Source: Geodermatophilus aquaeductus (lineage in GTDB: Bacteria > Actinomycetota > Actinomycetes > Mycobacteriales > Geodermatophilaceae). From it: a DNA stretch of 64,000 nt. The translations under genes and the position numbers were made by a program. The stretch spans positions 344,198-408,197 of the forward strand of contig NZ_FXTJ01000005.1 in assembly GCF_900182545.1 (NCBI RefSeq). The letters run 5' to 3'. This document shows positions 51,688-62,498 of the stretch, piece after piece (position 1 is the stretch's first letter; every line of letters starts with the position of its first letter). The notes below the pieces were generated by a model. It was not told where the DNA came from. It did not search any database and worked only from the letters and a program-made list of their open reading frames with translations.

Positions 51688-53405
51688 GGGCGCACCCCGG
51701 GACGGCGCACGATCGTCGGCCGCAGCGGCAGCGGCGAGCTGGTGAGGTCGGTGCCGGCCACGAGGGGGACGGTGAGCCGGAACTGCGCGCCGAGCCCGGG
51801 CTGGCCCCACACCTGCAGCCAGCCGCCGTGCAGCCGCGCGTCCTCCAGGCTGATCGACAGGCCCAGGCCGCTGCCGCCGACGGTGCGCACCCGCGACGGG
51901 TCGGCCCGCCAGAACCGGTCGAAGACGTGCTGCGCCTCGGCGGAGGACAGCCCGACGCCGTGGTCGCGGACGGTGACCGCGGCCGCCGTCCGGTTGGCGG
52001 CCAGGGTGACCTCGATCGGCCGGCCGCTGCCGTGCTCGACGGCGTTGCCGACCAGGTTGCGCAGGATCCGCTCGACCCGCCGCGCGTCGACCTCGGCGAT
52101 CACCGGGTCGGCCGGGCCGGTCACCCGCAGCTCGCAGCCGTGCCGCTCGGCCAGGGAACCCATCCCGTCGACCACGCGCCCGACCAGCGAGCCGAGGTCG
52201 GTGGGCGCCCAGTCGAGGACGGCGGCGCCGGCGTCGTAGCGGCTGATCTCGAGCAGGTCCGACAGCAGCCGCTCGAAGCGGTCGAGCTCCTCGTGCAGCA
52301 GCTCGGCCGAGCGGGCCACGTGCGGCGGGAAGTCCCCGCGCGACTCGTGCAGGACGTCGGCGGCCATCTGCACCGTCGTCAGCGGGGTGCGCAGCTCGTG
52401 GCTGACGTCGGAGGTGAACCGTTGCTGCAGCTGGGACAGCCCCTCGAGCTGGGTGATCTGCCGCTGCAGGCTGTCGGCCATCGCGTTGAAGCTGGTGGCC
52501 AGCCGGGCCAGGTCGTCCTCGCCGCGGACGGCCATCCGTTCCTCGAGCTGCCCCTCGGCCAGCCGCTGGGCGGTGCCCGCCGCGCGGCGCACCGGGTCGA
52601 CGACCAGCCGGGTGACGAGCACGCCGATCCCGGCGACGAAGAGGGTGAGCGCGATGCCGCTGATCGCCACGGTGCTGCGGATCAGCGAGAGCGTCTCCTC
52701 CTCCTGGTCGAGGGGGAAGGCGTAGTACAGCTCGATCTCCTCCGGCGAGGAGACGTCGCCGGGGACGGGGACGCCGACCAGCAGCGTGGGCCGCGGCTCG
52801 CCGGCGTCGTCGGGCACCAGGGCGTACTGCGTGTACTGCCCGCCGCCCTGCACGCCGGCACGCAGCTCGGGCGGCAGCGCCGGGTAGACCCCCTGCCGGC
52901 TGATGGCGGGCGGCCGCTCGGTGTTGCCCGTCCGGTAGACCATGACGACGTCGAAGTCGCCGGCCGATCCGCCGCGGGTGAGCAGCCCGTTGACCGTGCG
53001 GCCCAGGGTGGCGCGCACACTGGCGGCGTCGCCCGCGGCGATGCCCACGACCTCCGAGCGGGCGTAGACGACGCCGGCCTGCGCCTGGTCGATCGCCGCC
53101 TGCTCCTTGACCGACAGCAGCTGCGTGCGGATCTGGCTGAACAGCACCAGGCTGACGATGACGACGACCGTGCCGGCCACCACCATCGTGATGGCGCCGA
53201 TGCGCACGTGCAGCGACTTGCGCCAGGCCGAGATCCCCCGGCCGACCAGCCTGCGGGTGCGGATCCGCGCCCGGACCGCGCGCCGGCGCAGGCCGCGCCG
53301 CACGGTGCGCAGGTCCCGCGGGCGCGGCCGGGGGCGGGCCGGGACGGGCGCGGTGCCCGTCCCACCCGCCGCGGCGGCCGGCGGCGCCGGGTGGGTGGTG
53401 CTCAC
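51684..53405 (-). CDS. mtrB: Sensor histidine kinase MtrB
   Basis: This 573-residue sensor has TM1 (about 68-90), an extracellular sensor domain (about 90-225), TM2 (about 225-250), HAMP (RLVVDPVRRAAGTAQRLAEG), and the HisKA H-box FTSDVSHELRTPLTTVQ (phospho-His). HATPase_c has the N-box VERILRNLVGNAVEH, DHGVGL and GGSGLGL. It phosphorylates MtrA and controls cell wall, division and osmotic responses. The basic cytosolic tail of about 60 residues is long. GTG 53405 lies 16 bases after the mtrA stop. Confidence 0.96.
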   Translation of the reverse strand: MSTTHPAPPAAAAGGTGTAPVPARPRPRPRDLRTVRRGLRRRAVRARIRTRRLVGRGISAWRKSLHVRIGAITMVVAGTVVVIVSLVLFSQIRTQLLSVKEQAAIDQAQAGVVYARSEVVGIAAGDAASVRATLGRTVNGLLTRGGSAGDFDVVMVYRTGNTERPPAISRQGVYPALPPELRAGVQGGGQYTQYALVPDDAGEPRPTLLVGVPVPGDVSSPEEIELYYAFPLDQEEETLSLIRSTVAISGIALTLFVAGIGVLVTRLVVDPVRRAAGTAQRLAEGQLEERMAVRGEDDLARLATSFNAMADSLQRQITQLEGLSQLQQRFTSDVSHELRTPLTTVQMAADVLHESRGDFPPHVARSAELLHEELDRFERLLSDLLEISRYDAGAAVLDWAPTDLGSLVGRVVDGMGSLAERHGCELRVTGPADPVIAEVDARRVERILRNLVGNAVEHGSGRPIEVTLAANRTAAAVTVRDHGVGLSSAEAQHVFDRFWRADPSRVRTVGGSGLGLSISLEDARLHGGWLQVWGQPGLGAQFRLTVPLVAGTDLTSSPLPLRPTIVRRPGVRP

Positions 53406-53421
53406 CCGCGCCCTCCGCCGG

Positions 53422-54150
<729 letters not shown>

Positions 54151-54214
54151 GGCCGGATAACGGTGGCGCCGGACCGGTGGATCCGGTCCGGCGCCATCAG
54201 AACGTGCTGGAACA

Positions 54215-54273
54215 GGCCTCCTCGCAGGGGCCCACCGCGAGCGGAGCGAGCGGTGGGGGGCGAGGAGGTCCTT
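54215..54273 (-). repeat. Stop-adjacent hairpin element, copy B (after sahH)
   Basis: It starts immediately at the sahH TAG. Plus-strand outer arms CCTCCTCGC (54217-54225) and GCGAGGAGG (54260-54268) pair perfectly, with a bulged base and GG/CC closing. The inner arms CCACCGC/GCGGTGG also pair perfectly. Compared with copy A, the outer and inner stems differ by compensated pairs. Confidence 0.7.
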
Positions 54274-55769
<1,496 letters not shown>

Positions 55770-55773
<4 letters not shown>

Positions 55774-55841
55774 GTCGCTCCAGGGTCGATGCCCCAGCCG
55801 CGGGCGGCGAGGGGCTCGGGGTCTCTGAGATGAGCGAGCAT
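55770..55841 (-). CDS. Candidate 23-residue leader ORF coupled to sahH
   Basis: ATG 55841 opens a frame encoding a 23-residue peptide (start [10 protein letters not shown], end GIDPGAT) whose TGA overlaps the sahH ATG in a 4-base ATGA. This is the same arrangement used by real coupled gene pairs in this genome. Its codons are GC-rich at third positions. No strong ribosome site precedes it, so a leaderless start is possible. It could be a regulatory leader peptide; chance cannot be excluded for so short a frame. Confidence 0.4.
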
Positions 55842-55926
55842 GCCGAGGCTTCGGCGGGGCTCGTGCCGTCGTCCAGGATAGCCGGACGGTCCACCCCGGG
55901 GGTCCGGCCCGGCGGCCGGCCGGGGA

Positions 55927-56781
55927 TCAGCCCTCGCAGCCCACGCCGTCGCCGTCGCCGTCCAGTGCCGGGTTCCAGCCGGGGTCGCCCTCCCGGACCG
56001 GGGCGGCGTCCGCGGCGCGCGCCGCCGCGCAGTCCGGGAACGGCGTCGCCGGAGCGGGCGGAACCGAGGCGGGCAGCTGCGGGGCCTCCAGCGGGTCCCG
56101 TGAGGGCAGCGGCTGGTCCGGGCAGGTGCCCAGGACACCGGCGACGGCGTCGTGCTCGGCGCGGGTCATCCACAGCCCGTAGGCCACCTTGACCGCGACC
56201 TGACGGGCCACGTAGGCGCAGCGGTAGGACCGCGTCGGGGGCAGCCAGGTGGCGGCGTCGGAGTCGCCCTTGGACTGGTTGAGCGGCCCGTCGACGGCGA
56301 GCAGGTTGAGCGGGTCGTTGGCGAACTCGGTGCGGCGGGCGTCGTCCCACTGCTGCGCGCCCTTCTGCCACGCGTCGGACAGGGCGACGACGTGGTCGAT
56401 CTGCACCGCCTCGCTGGTCCCCTCGCCGCGGCGGAAGGCGACGGTGCGGCCGGAGTAGGGGTCGGCGAGGGTGCCGCTGGCGACGACGCAGTCGCGGGTG
56501 CCCGGCTCGAACACCTCGCCGGTGAGGTCGCGCGCGAGGACGTCGTTGCGGGTGTCGCAGCCGTTGCGGTCGGTGTCGACCCACCCGTCGCCGAACTCCT
56601 CGCGGGAGTAGCCGGTCTGCGGCGCGCGGCCGCGGACCGGCACGGAGTCCAGCGCCTCCAGCGCGCTGCCGGCCGGCGGGACGGCGGGGGCGTCCCCGAG
56701 CAGCTCGGCGCACCCGGCGGTCAGCGCGGCCGCCACCGCCAGGGCCAGCGCGGCGCGCAGCGGGGCCGGGCGGAGGAGCAC
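55927..56781 (-). CDS. Secreted lipoprotein with HNH nuclease (DUF1524-like) and excalibur motif
   Basis: This 284-residue protein has a signal peptide with lipobox LTAGC (Cys24). A GmrSD/DUF1524-type HNH domain follows, with VQIDHVVALSDAWQKGAQQW and NLLAVDGPLNQSKGDSD. It ends in an excalibur calcium-binding motif, NPALDGDGDGVGCEG. Homologues are extracellular nucleases found widely in actinobacteria. Four or more cysteines (NGCDTRN, RDCVV, YRCAYV, GTCPD, PDCAA) suggest disulfides. It lies alone between sahH and manA. Confidence 0.9.
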   Translation of the reverse strand: MLLRPAPLRAALALAVAAALTAGCAELLGDAPAVPPAGSALEALDSVPVRGRAPQTGYSREEFGDGWVDTDRNGCDTRNDVLARDLTGEVFEPGTRDCVVASGTLADPYSGRTVAFRRGEGTSEAVQIDHVVALSDAWQKGAQQWDDARRTEFANDPLNLLAVDGPLNQSKGDSDAATWLPPTRSYRCAYVARQVAVKVAYGLWMTRAEHDAVAGVLGTCPDQPLPSRDPLEAPQLPASVPPAPATPFPDCAAARAADAAPVREGDPGWNPALDGDGDGVGCEG

Positions 56782-56836
56782 GACCGACGCTACGTCCGCC
56801 GTCGCGCCCTCCTCCGCCGCGACACGCGGCCCGGGG

Positions 56837-58012
56837 TCAGCGCAGGTTCGTGGTGGCCCGGTAGAGCACCGCGGGGCCGCGGGCGCTGACCGGGGCCCCG
56901 GCCGGCACGAAGGCCGACTGGCCCCTGCGCAGCCGGACCTCCCCCTCGGCGGACTCGAGGACCGCCTCGCCCTCGGTGCACAGCAGGACCTGCGGGCCGC
57001 GCGTGCCGAGGGAGCCGGCCAGCTCGTCGAGCTGGCAGCGGGTGAGGTCGAAGTCGTCGACCGGCACCGGGTAGCGCAGTCCGCCGGGACCGAGCACCGG
57101 GTGCAGCACCGGGACCTTGCCGTCGGAGAAGTCCAGCACCTCGATGAGCGCGGCGAGGTCGACGTGCTTCCTGGTCAGCCCGCCGCGCAGCACGTTGTCC
57201 GAGCTGGCCATGACCTCGACGCCGGCACCGGACAGGTAGGCGTGCAGGTTCCCGGCCGGCAGGAACACCGCCTCGCCGGGGGCCAGCTTGAGGTGGTTGC
57301 ACATCAACGAGATGACGACGCCGGGGTCGCCCGGGTAGGCCTCGGCCAGCGTCGTCGCCCAGCGGTAGGTGTTGATGAACTCCGGGTCGTGCGCGGCGAC
57401 GAAGGACGCCGCCTTCTGCGCGACGACCTCGACCAGGTGCGTGCGCCGCTTGCCCGACAGCGCCAGCAGCTGCGGGATGGCCGCCTGCAGGCCGCCGCGG
57501 GCCAGCGCGGCGATGGTCGGCTTGAGCTCGGGCAGCTGCAGCTTGGCCAGGCAGTGCAGCGACTCCTCCACCGGCCGGAACCCGCACAGCGCCTCGAAGG
57601 TGGTCAGCGCCAGCAGCAGCTCCGGCTTGTGCCACGGGTCCTTGAACGTCCGCGTGGGGTCGTCCCTGGGGACGCCGGCGGCCTCCTCGGCGGCGAACCC
57701 GGCCCGGGCCTGCGCCATGGTGGGGTGCGCTTGCAGCGACAGCGGCGCGTCGGCGGCCAGCACCTTCATGAGGAAGGGCAGCCGCGCGCCGAAGGTCTCG
57801 ACCACGTCCGGCCCGAGCAGCTCGGCAGGCCGCTCGGCGATCGCCTTGTCCAGCGCGAGTCCGGTGGACAGGACGCTGGGCTCGTCGGGGTGGCCGCCCA
57901 TCCACAGCTCGGCGTAGGGCCGGTCGGCCGGGACCGGTTCACCCAGCAGGTCGGGGATGACCGTCCGGGAGCCCCAGGGGTAGTGCCGGACGGCGTTGCT
58001 CATCTGCCACAT
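56837..58012 (-). CDS. manA: Mannose-6-phosphate isomerase, type I
   Basis: This 391-residue zinc enzyme interconverts fructose-6-P and mannose-6-P. It has RHYPWGSRTVIPDLLG and AELWMGGHPDEPS. Zinc ligands fall in LSLQAHPTMAQA, DPWHKPELLLAL (His, Glu) and LPAGNLHAYLSG. The C-terminal cupin ends RATTNLR. It supplies mannose for GDP-mannose, lipoglycans and protein mannosylation, together with manB nearby, as in the Rv3255c-Rv3257c cluster. ATG 58012 lies 8 bases from a TAGCCT box. Confidence 0.95.
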   Translation of the reverse strand: MWQMSNAVRHYPWGSRTVIPDLLGEPVPADRPYAELWMGGHPDEPSVLSTGLALDKAIAERPAELLGPDVVETFGARLPFLMKVLAADAPLSLQAHPTMAQARAGFAAEEAAGVPRDDPTRTFKDPWHKPELLLALTTFEALCGFRPVEESLHCLAKLQLPELKPTIAALARGGLQAAIPQLLALSGKRRTHLVEVVAQKAASFVAAHDPEFINTYRWATTLAEAYPGDPGVVISLMCNHLKLAPGEAVFLPAGNLHAYLSGAGVEVMASSDNVLRGGLTRKHVDLAALIEVLDFSDGKVPVLHPVLGPGGLRYPVPVDDFDLTRCQLDELAGSLGTRGPQVLLCTEGEAVLESAEGEVRLRRGQSAFVPAGAPVSARGPAVLYRATTNLR

Positions 58013-58086
58013 CGCCCCCGAGGCTACCGGCGCGGACCCGGCCGCCCGAGCAGCTCGTCACCCGGCCGGGGTGGCAGGCACCGGCG

Positions 58087-59052
58087 TCAGTGGCCGCCGG
58101 CGGCCGACTCGTGGGCCTCCGCCCCGCCCTTGCGGCGGTGCACCGTGAGGTTGAGCACGAGCACGACGAGCGCGCCGACGGCGAGGCCCACGAGCGCGCT
58201 GGCGAACGTGTTGACCAGCCAGCCCACGACCCCGCCCAGGGCACCGGTGGCCTCGTGGGCCGCCTCCTCCAGGTGGTGCACCAGGCCGTAGACGGCGTGC
58301 AGCCCGAGCTCGTCGCTGCCCACCAGCAGGATGTGGCCGCCGACCCACAGCATCGCGGCGGTGCCGATCACGGTGAGGGCGGTGAGGAGCCTCGGCATGC
58401 CCTTGACCAGCCCGCGGCCGAGCCCGGCGATGCCCTTCTTGTCCGACCGCGACAGGCGCACCCCGGCGTCGTCCATCTTCACGATGAGGGCGACGACGCC
58501 GTAGACGAGGACGGTGATGAGCACGCCGACGACGGCGAGGATCGCCAGCCGGGACCAGAAGCTCTCGCTCGCCACCTCGTTGAGCGAGATGACCATGATC
58601 TCGGCCGACAGGATGAGGTCGGTGCGCACGGCTCCGCGCACGAGGGCGTCCTCGTCCGGGGGCTGCCCCTCCGCGTCCCCGTGCGCGGCGGAGTGGCCGG
58701 TGAGCCGGTGCCACACCTTCTCCGCGCCCTCGTAGCAGAGGTAGGCGCCGCCGAGCATGAGGATCGGCGTGAGCAGCCAGGGCAGGAACTCGCTGAGCAG
58801 CAGGATCACCGGGAGGATGACCAGCAGCTTGTTGCGCAGCGACCCGACGGCGATGCGGCGGATGATCGGGATCTCGCGCTCGGCGCTGAGGCCCTGCACG
58901 TACTGCGGGGTGACGGCGGTGTCGTCCACGACCACGCCGGCGGCCTTGATGCTCGCCTTGCCCGCGGCCGCCCCGACGTCGTCGATGGAGGCGGCGGCGG
59001 CGCGGGCGATGAGCGCCACGTCGTCGAAGAGGGCTACGAGTCCACCGGCCAC
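58087..59052 (-). CDS. DUF808 family membrane protein (YedI-like)
   Basis: This 321-residue polytopic protein begins MAGGLVALFDDVALIARAAA, the signature DUF808 start, followed by ASIDDVGAAAGKASIKAAGVV and VTPQYVQGLSAEREIPIIRRIA. At least six hydrophobic segments follow. Function is unknown. It lies between manA and the SIS gene but is not part of the usual mannose cluster, so it looks inserted there. GTG 59052 has a GGAAGGACC stretch upstream. Confidence 0.9.
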   Translation of the reverse strand: MAGGLVALFDDVALIARAAAASIDDVGAAAGKASIKAAGVVVDDTAVTPQYVQGLSAEREIPIIRRIAVGSLRNKLLVILPVILLLSEFLPWLLTPILMLGGAYLCYEGAEKVWHRLTGHSAAHGDAEGQPPDEDALVRGAVRTDLILSAEIMVISLNEVASESFWSRLAILAVVGVLITVLVYGVVALIVKMDDAGVRLSRSDKKGIAGLGRGLVKGMPRLLTALTVIGTAAMLWVGGHILLVGSDELGLHAVYGLVHHLEEAAHEATGALGGVVGWLVNTFASALVGLAVGALVVLVLNLTVHRRKGGAEAHESAAGGH

Positions 59053-59154
59053 GGGAGGTCCTTCCGGTCGGTCAGCAGTCGTCGAGCGCCCGGTCGGGCC
59101 GGGCGCGTCCGGGAGCGGTACCCCGGGCCGGCGGATCGGACACCGGTCGCCGGG

Positions 59155-60297
59155 TCACCGCCGCAGTGCCCGTTCCTGGTCGAGGGCCAGCGCCAGGTAG
59201 ACGGCGCTGAAGTCGGCCACCGCCAGCTGCCGCGCGAGGCGGGGCAGCCGGCCGTACCGGTCGGGGTCGCCGTGCTCGGCCAGCCCGCTGACCGGCACGT
59301 TGCCGGCCACCGCGGTGCGCAGCACCTCGGCCATCGCCTCCTGTGCCGAGCGGGGCTCGCGCTCGCCGGCGCCGTCGTGGTGGGCGGCGTCGGTGTCGCG
59401 GATGGTGAGCAGCCGCAGCCGGCGGCCCTCGTCCTCGGCGCGGTCGCGGAAGAAGTCGTCGGCGTCGCGCGGCGCAAGCGGGCCACCGAGGACGGCGCAG
59501 GCGGCCACCCGCTGGTCGGGCAGCCGGAAGCCGCTGGTGGGCAGGCCGGCGAGGGTGGCGAGCTGGTCGGCGAAGCGGGCCGCCGCCGTGTCGGCCAGCG
59601 GTCCCTCGGCGGCGATGACCGGGAAGGCGTCGAGCAGCTCGAGCGCCAGCGTCTTGGCCGGGTTGGTGAACGACTCGCGGGCCGGCCCGCACTCCTCGGC
59701 GACCTCGTCGAGGGCTGTGGCGACCGCCTCGAGGTCGGCGGCCTCGGGACGCAGCAGGCCGAGGTCGGTGGCCAGCCGCAGCAGCGGGGTGAGCAGCGAC
59801 CACAGCGTGGTGTGCCGCACCCGCGAGCGCGGCAGCGGGACGTAGGGCATCCGCGCGGTGGAGCAGGCCGCCCGCAGCGGCGCGTCCTCGGCGCCGATGC
59901 CGAGCAGGGTCACGCCGCGGCGGGCCGCCTCGTAGGCCGGGGTGACCGCGTAGCGGCCGGCGCCGGTGCGGGTGGCGACGACGGCGATGTCGGTGGGGCC
60001 GGTCCACACCGGCAGGTCCGGGCCCGGGACGACGTCGACGGTGACCGGGCTCGACGGGCCGAGCAGCGCGCGCAGCACCGAGGCCGCCACCGCGCCCTCC
60101 CGCCGGGCGACGATGACCAGGCCGCGCGGGCGGCCGCCGCCGGTGACCCGCTCCAGCCCCGCCTCCTCGGTCAGCCGGGCGGTCTCGCGCACCTGCGCAC
60201 CGGCGCCGGCGACGGCGGGCAGCAGGCCGCGCGGGTCGCGGGCGCGCAGCACGTCGAGGTCGTCGAGGACCTCCTCGGCCAGCTCGGGCGAGGTCAC
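59155..60297 (-). CDS. SIS-domain phosphosugar isomerase-like protein (Rv3256c family)
   Basis: This 380-residue protein is of the bifunctional phosphoglucose/phosphomannose isomerase-like group. It begins SPELAEEVLDDLDVLRARDPRGLLPAVAGAGAQVRETARL and has IAVVATRTGAGRYAVTPAYE. The typical catalytic residues of PGI/PMI are not obvious, as in other actinobacterial Rv3256c proteins, so the activity is uncertain. GTG 60297 overlaps the Trm112-like stop (GTGA); it is the last gene of a tight manB-Trm112-SIS operon. Confidence 0.88.
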   Translation of the reverse strand: MTSPELAEEVLDDLDVLRARDPRGLLPAVAGAGAQVRETARLTEEAGLERVTGGGRPRGLVIVARREGAVAASVLRALLGPSSPVTVDVVPGPDLPVWTGPTDIAVVATRTGAGRYAVTPAYEAARRGVTLLGIGAEDAPLRAACSTARMPYVPLPRSRVRHTTLWSLLTPLLRLATDLGLLRPEAADLEAVATALDEVAEECGPARESFTNPAKTLALELLDAFPVIAAEGPLADTAAARFADQLATLAGLPTSGFRLPDQRVAACAVLGGPLAPRDADDFFRDRAEDEGRRLRLLTIRDTDAAHHDGAGEREPRSAQEAMAEVLRTAVAGNVPVSGLAEHGDPDRYGRLPRLARQLAVADFSAVYLALALDQERALRR

Positions 60298-60515
60298 GGG
60301 GTGTCCGTTCCCGTTCCGCCGCGCCGCCGCGCCTCGTCGAGCAGCAGCACCGGGATGCCGTTGCGCACGGGGAACGCCCGGTCGCAGGTGGTGCACAGCA
60401 GCTCGCTCGCCGCCTCGTCGACGGTGAGCGGGCTGTGGTGGGTGTCGGGGCAGGCGAGGACCTCCAGCAGCAGCGGGTCCAGTCCCAGCGGCCCCGGCGT
60501 CGTCCCCTGCGTCAT
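60294..60515 (-). CDS. Trm112/UPF0434-like zinc protein
   Basis: This 73-residue protein has LDPLLLEVLACPDTHHSPLT, CTTCDRAFPV and a terminal GIPVLLLDEARR. The Cys set (ACPD, then CTTC) fits a Trm112-type zinc-binding fold. In bacteria these proteins are small partners of methyltransferases or of glycolipid pathways, with unclear roles here. ATG 60515 overlaps the manB stop (ATGA) and its own stop overlaps the SIS start (GTGA), so all three genes are coupled. Confidence 0.88.
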   Translation of the reverse strand: MTQGTTPGPLGLDPLLLEVLACPDTHHSPLTVDEAASELLCTTCDRAFPVRNGIPVLLLDEARRRGGTGTDTP

Positions 60516-61873
60516 GCGCGCACCATCCCCAGCACCCGGTCCCTGAGCTGTTCCATCCGCGCCCGGTCGGGCGCCTCCACGTTGAGCCGCAGCAGCGGCT
60601 CGGTGTTGCTGGCCCGCAGGTTGAACCACGACCCGTCGGGCAGGTCGACGGTCAGCCCGTCGAGCTCGTCGAACGTCGCCCCCTCGGCGTCGAAGGCCTC
60701 GCGGACCGCGGCGGTGCTCGCGGCGGCGTCGGTCACCGTGGAGTTGACCTCCCCGGAGGCGGCGTAGCGGCTGTAGGCGGCCGTCAGCTCCGACAGGGTG
60801 CGGCTCTGCTCGCCGAGGGCGGCCAGCACGTGCATCGCGGCGAGCATGCCGGTGTCGGCGCGCCAGAAGTCGCGGAAGTAGTAGTGCGCCGAGTGCTCGC
60901 CGCCGAAGACGGCGTCGGTGCGGGCCATCTCGGCCTTGATGAACGAGTGCCCGACCCGGGTGCGCACCGGCTGCCCGCCGTGCTCGCGCACGATCTCGGG
61001 CACCGCCCGCGAGGTGATCAGGTTGTGGATGACCGTCGTCCCCCGGCCCTTGGCCAGCTCGCGGACGGCGACCAGGGCGGTGATCGCCGAGGGGCTCACC
61101 GGCTCCCCGCGCTCGTCGACGACGAACACGCGGTCGGCGTCGCCGTCGAAGGCCAGGCCGATGTCGGCGCCCTCGCGGCGGACCGCCTCCTGCAGGTCGA
61201 CCAGGTTGGCCGGGTCCAGCGGGTTGGCCTCGTGGTTGGGGAACGTGCCGTCGAGCTCGAAGTACAGCGGGACGACGTCGAGCGGGAGGCCGTCGAGCAC
61301 GACCGGGACGGTGTGCCCGCCCATGCCGTTGCCGGCGTCGACGACGACCCGCAGCCGGCGGATCCCCGACAGGTCGACCAGCGCGCGCAGGTGGGCGGCG
61401 TAGGCCGACAGCAGGTCGCGCTGCCCGACCTCGGCGACCCGGTCGGGGACGCGCTCGTAGCTGTCGCGCTCGGCCCACTCGCGGATGGTGACCAGCCCGG
61501 ACTCCTGCCCCACGGGGGCGGCGCCGGCGCGGCAGAGCTTGATGCCGTTGTACTGCGCCGGGTTGTGGCTGGCGGTGAACATCGCGCCGGGCACGTCCAG
61601 CGAGCCGGCGGCGAAGTAGAGCAGGTCGGTGGAGCCCAGCCCCGCCTCGACGACGTCGACGCCGCGGGAGAGGACGCCCTCGGCGAAGGCGCGGGACAGG
61701 GGCACCGAGGAGGGGCGCATGTCGTGCGCCGTGACGACCGCGGTGGCGCCGCTCTCGGCGTGCACGAACTCCGCGAAGGCGGCGCCGATGCGCCGCGCGA
61801 CGTCCTCGTCCCACTGGTCGGGGACCACGCCCCGGACGTCGTAGGCCTTGATGATCGCCGACAGGTCCGTCAT
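60512..61873 (-). CDS. manB: Phosphomannomutase/phosphoglucomutase
   Basis: This 453-residue alpha-D-phosphohexomutase has the catalytic phospho-Ser loop TASHNPAQYNG, metal loop DGDADR in IGLAFDGDADRVFVVD, the sugar-binding GGEHSAH, and phosphate-binding RASNTEPLLRLNVE. It converts mannose-6-P to mannose-1-P for GDP-mannose. ATG 61873 follows GAGG at a distance of 6; an upstream GTG at 61879 is less likely. It is the first gene of the manB-Trm112-SIS operon, as in Rv3257c-Rv3256c. Confidence 0.95.
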   Translation of the reverse strand: MTDLSAIIKAYDVRGVVPDQWDEDVARRIGAAFAEFVHAESGATAVVTAHDMRPSSVPLSRAFAEGVLSRGVDVVEAGLGSTDLLYFAAGSLDVPGAMFTASHNPAQYNGIKLCRAGAAPVGQESGLVTIREWAERDSYERVPDRVAEVGQRDLLSAYAAHLRALVDLSGIRRLRVVVDAGNGMGGHTVPVVLDGLPLDVVPLYFELDGTFPNHEANPLDPANLVDLQEAVRREGADIGLAFDGDADRVFVVDERGEPVSPSAITALVAVRELAKGRGTTVIHNLITSRAVPEIVREHGGQPVRTRVGHSFIKAEMARTDAVFGGEHSAHYYFRDFWRADTGMLAAMHVLAALGEQSRTLSELTAAYSRYAASGEVNSTVTDAAASTAAVREAFDAEGATFDELDGLTVDLPDGSWFNLRASNTEPLLRLNVEAPDRARMEQLRDRVLGMVRA

Positions 61874-61960
61874 TGCCACCCTCGCCTGGACTGGCCGGAG
61901 GCGGTCCCCCGGTCCGGACGACCCTATCGGCGGGCTCGGGAGCCGGCTCCCGGGGAGGCG

Positions 61961-62311
61961 CTACTCCAGGTCGGGGAGGACGCGCAGGTGCCCGCGGCGC
62001 GTGCCGCGACCGTCGTCGGCCGGGGGCCGCGGCGGCTCGGGACGGGCCGCCTCGCGGACGGCGTCGGCGAGCGCGAGCAGGTCGTCGCCGGTCGGGCCGG
62101 AGTCCTCGACGTCGATCTCGTGCCGGACGACCTCCCAGCCGCGCGGCACGGTGAGCCGCTCGGCGTGGAACTCGCAGAGGTCGTAGCTGTGCGGCTCGGA
62201 GAACGTGGCCAACGGGCCGACGACAGCGGTCGACTCGGCGTAGACGTAGGTCAGTGTCGCCGCCGCCGGTTGCGCGCAGCCGCTGCGACTGCAGCGACGT
62301 GACTGCCTCAC
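61961..62311 (-). CDS. DUF3499 protein (Rv3258c family)
   Basis: This 116-residue protein has an N-terminal zinc-ribbon-like set (RRCSRSGCAQPA ... YDLCEFHAERL) and the conserved core LTYVYAESTAVVGPLATFSE, followed by an acidic, Pro-rich tail. It is conserved in actinobacteria beside manB and the zincin-like protein, with unknown function. GTG 62311 has GAGGA at a distance of 7; GTG 62314 is also possible. It is divergent from the zincin-like gene. Confidence 0.93.
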   Translation of the reverse strand: MRQSRRCSRSGCAQPAAATLTYVYAESTAVVGPLATFSEPHSYDLCEFHAERLTVPRGWEVVRHEIDVEDSGPTGDDLLALADAVREAARPEPPRPPADDGRGTRRGHLRVLPDLE

Positions 62312-62498
62312 CACCGGTTCCTCACGCTGGGCACAGTAGCCGCGTACCCCGGGAGTCGGCGACAGACTCACCGAGCGGGAGTCCCTCGCTCCTCATCCAA
62401 CCCGACGTCCCCGCGCGCCCCGCCACCGGGGTGACGGACAGCGTGCCCCGGGAGTTCCGCTGACCGCGGCTCCCGGCGCGCCGTACGCTCGCCCCGCC

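Noticed and set aside
55774..55926. SAM or SAH riboswitch upstream of sahH
   Set aside because: The conserved SAH-riboswitch core (GAGGAGCGCTGC) and the SAM-IV core were not found. The region is better described as a short ORF overlapping sahH.
59041..59060. Fourth copy of the GAAGGACC hairpin element upstream of the DUF808 gene
   Set aside because: Only the GGAAGGACCTCC string is shared. It precedes a start codon rather than following a stop, and no pairing arm is present.
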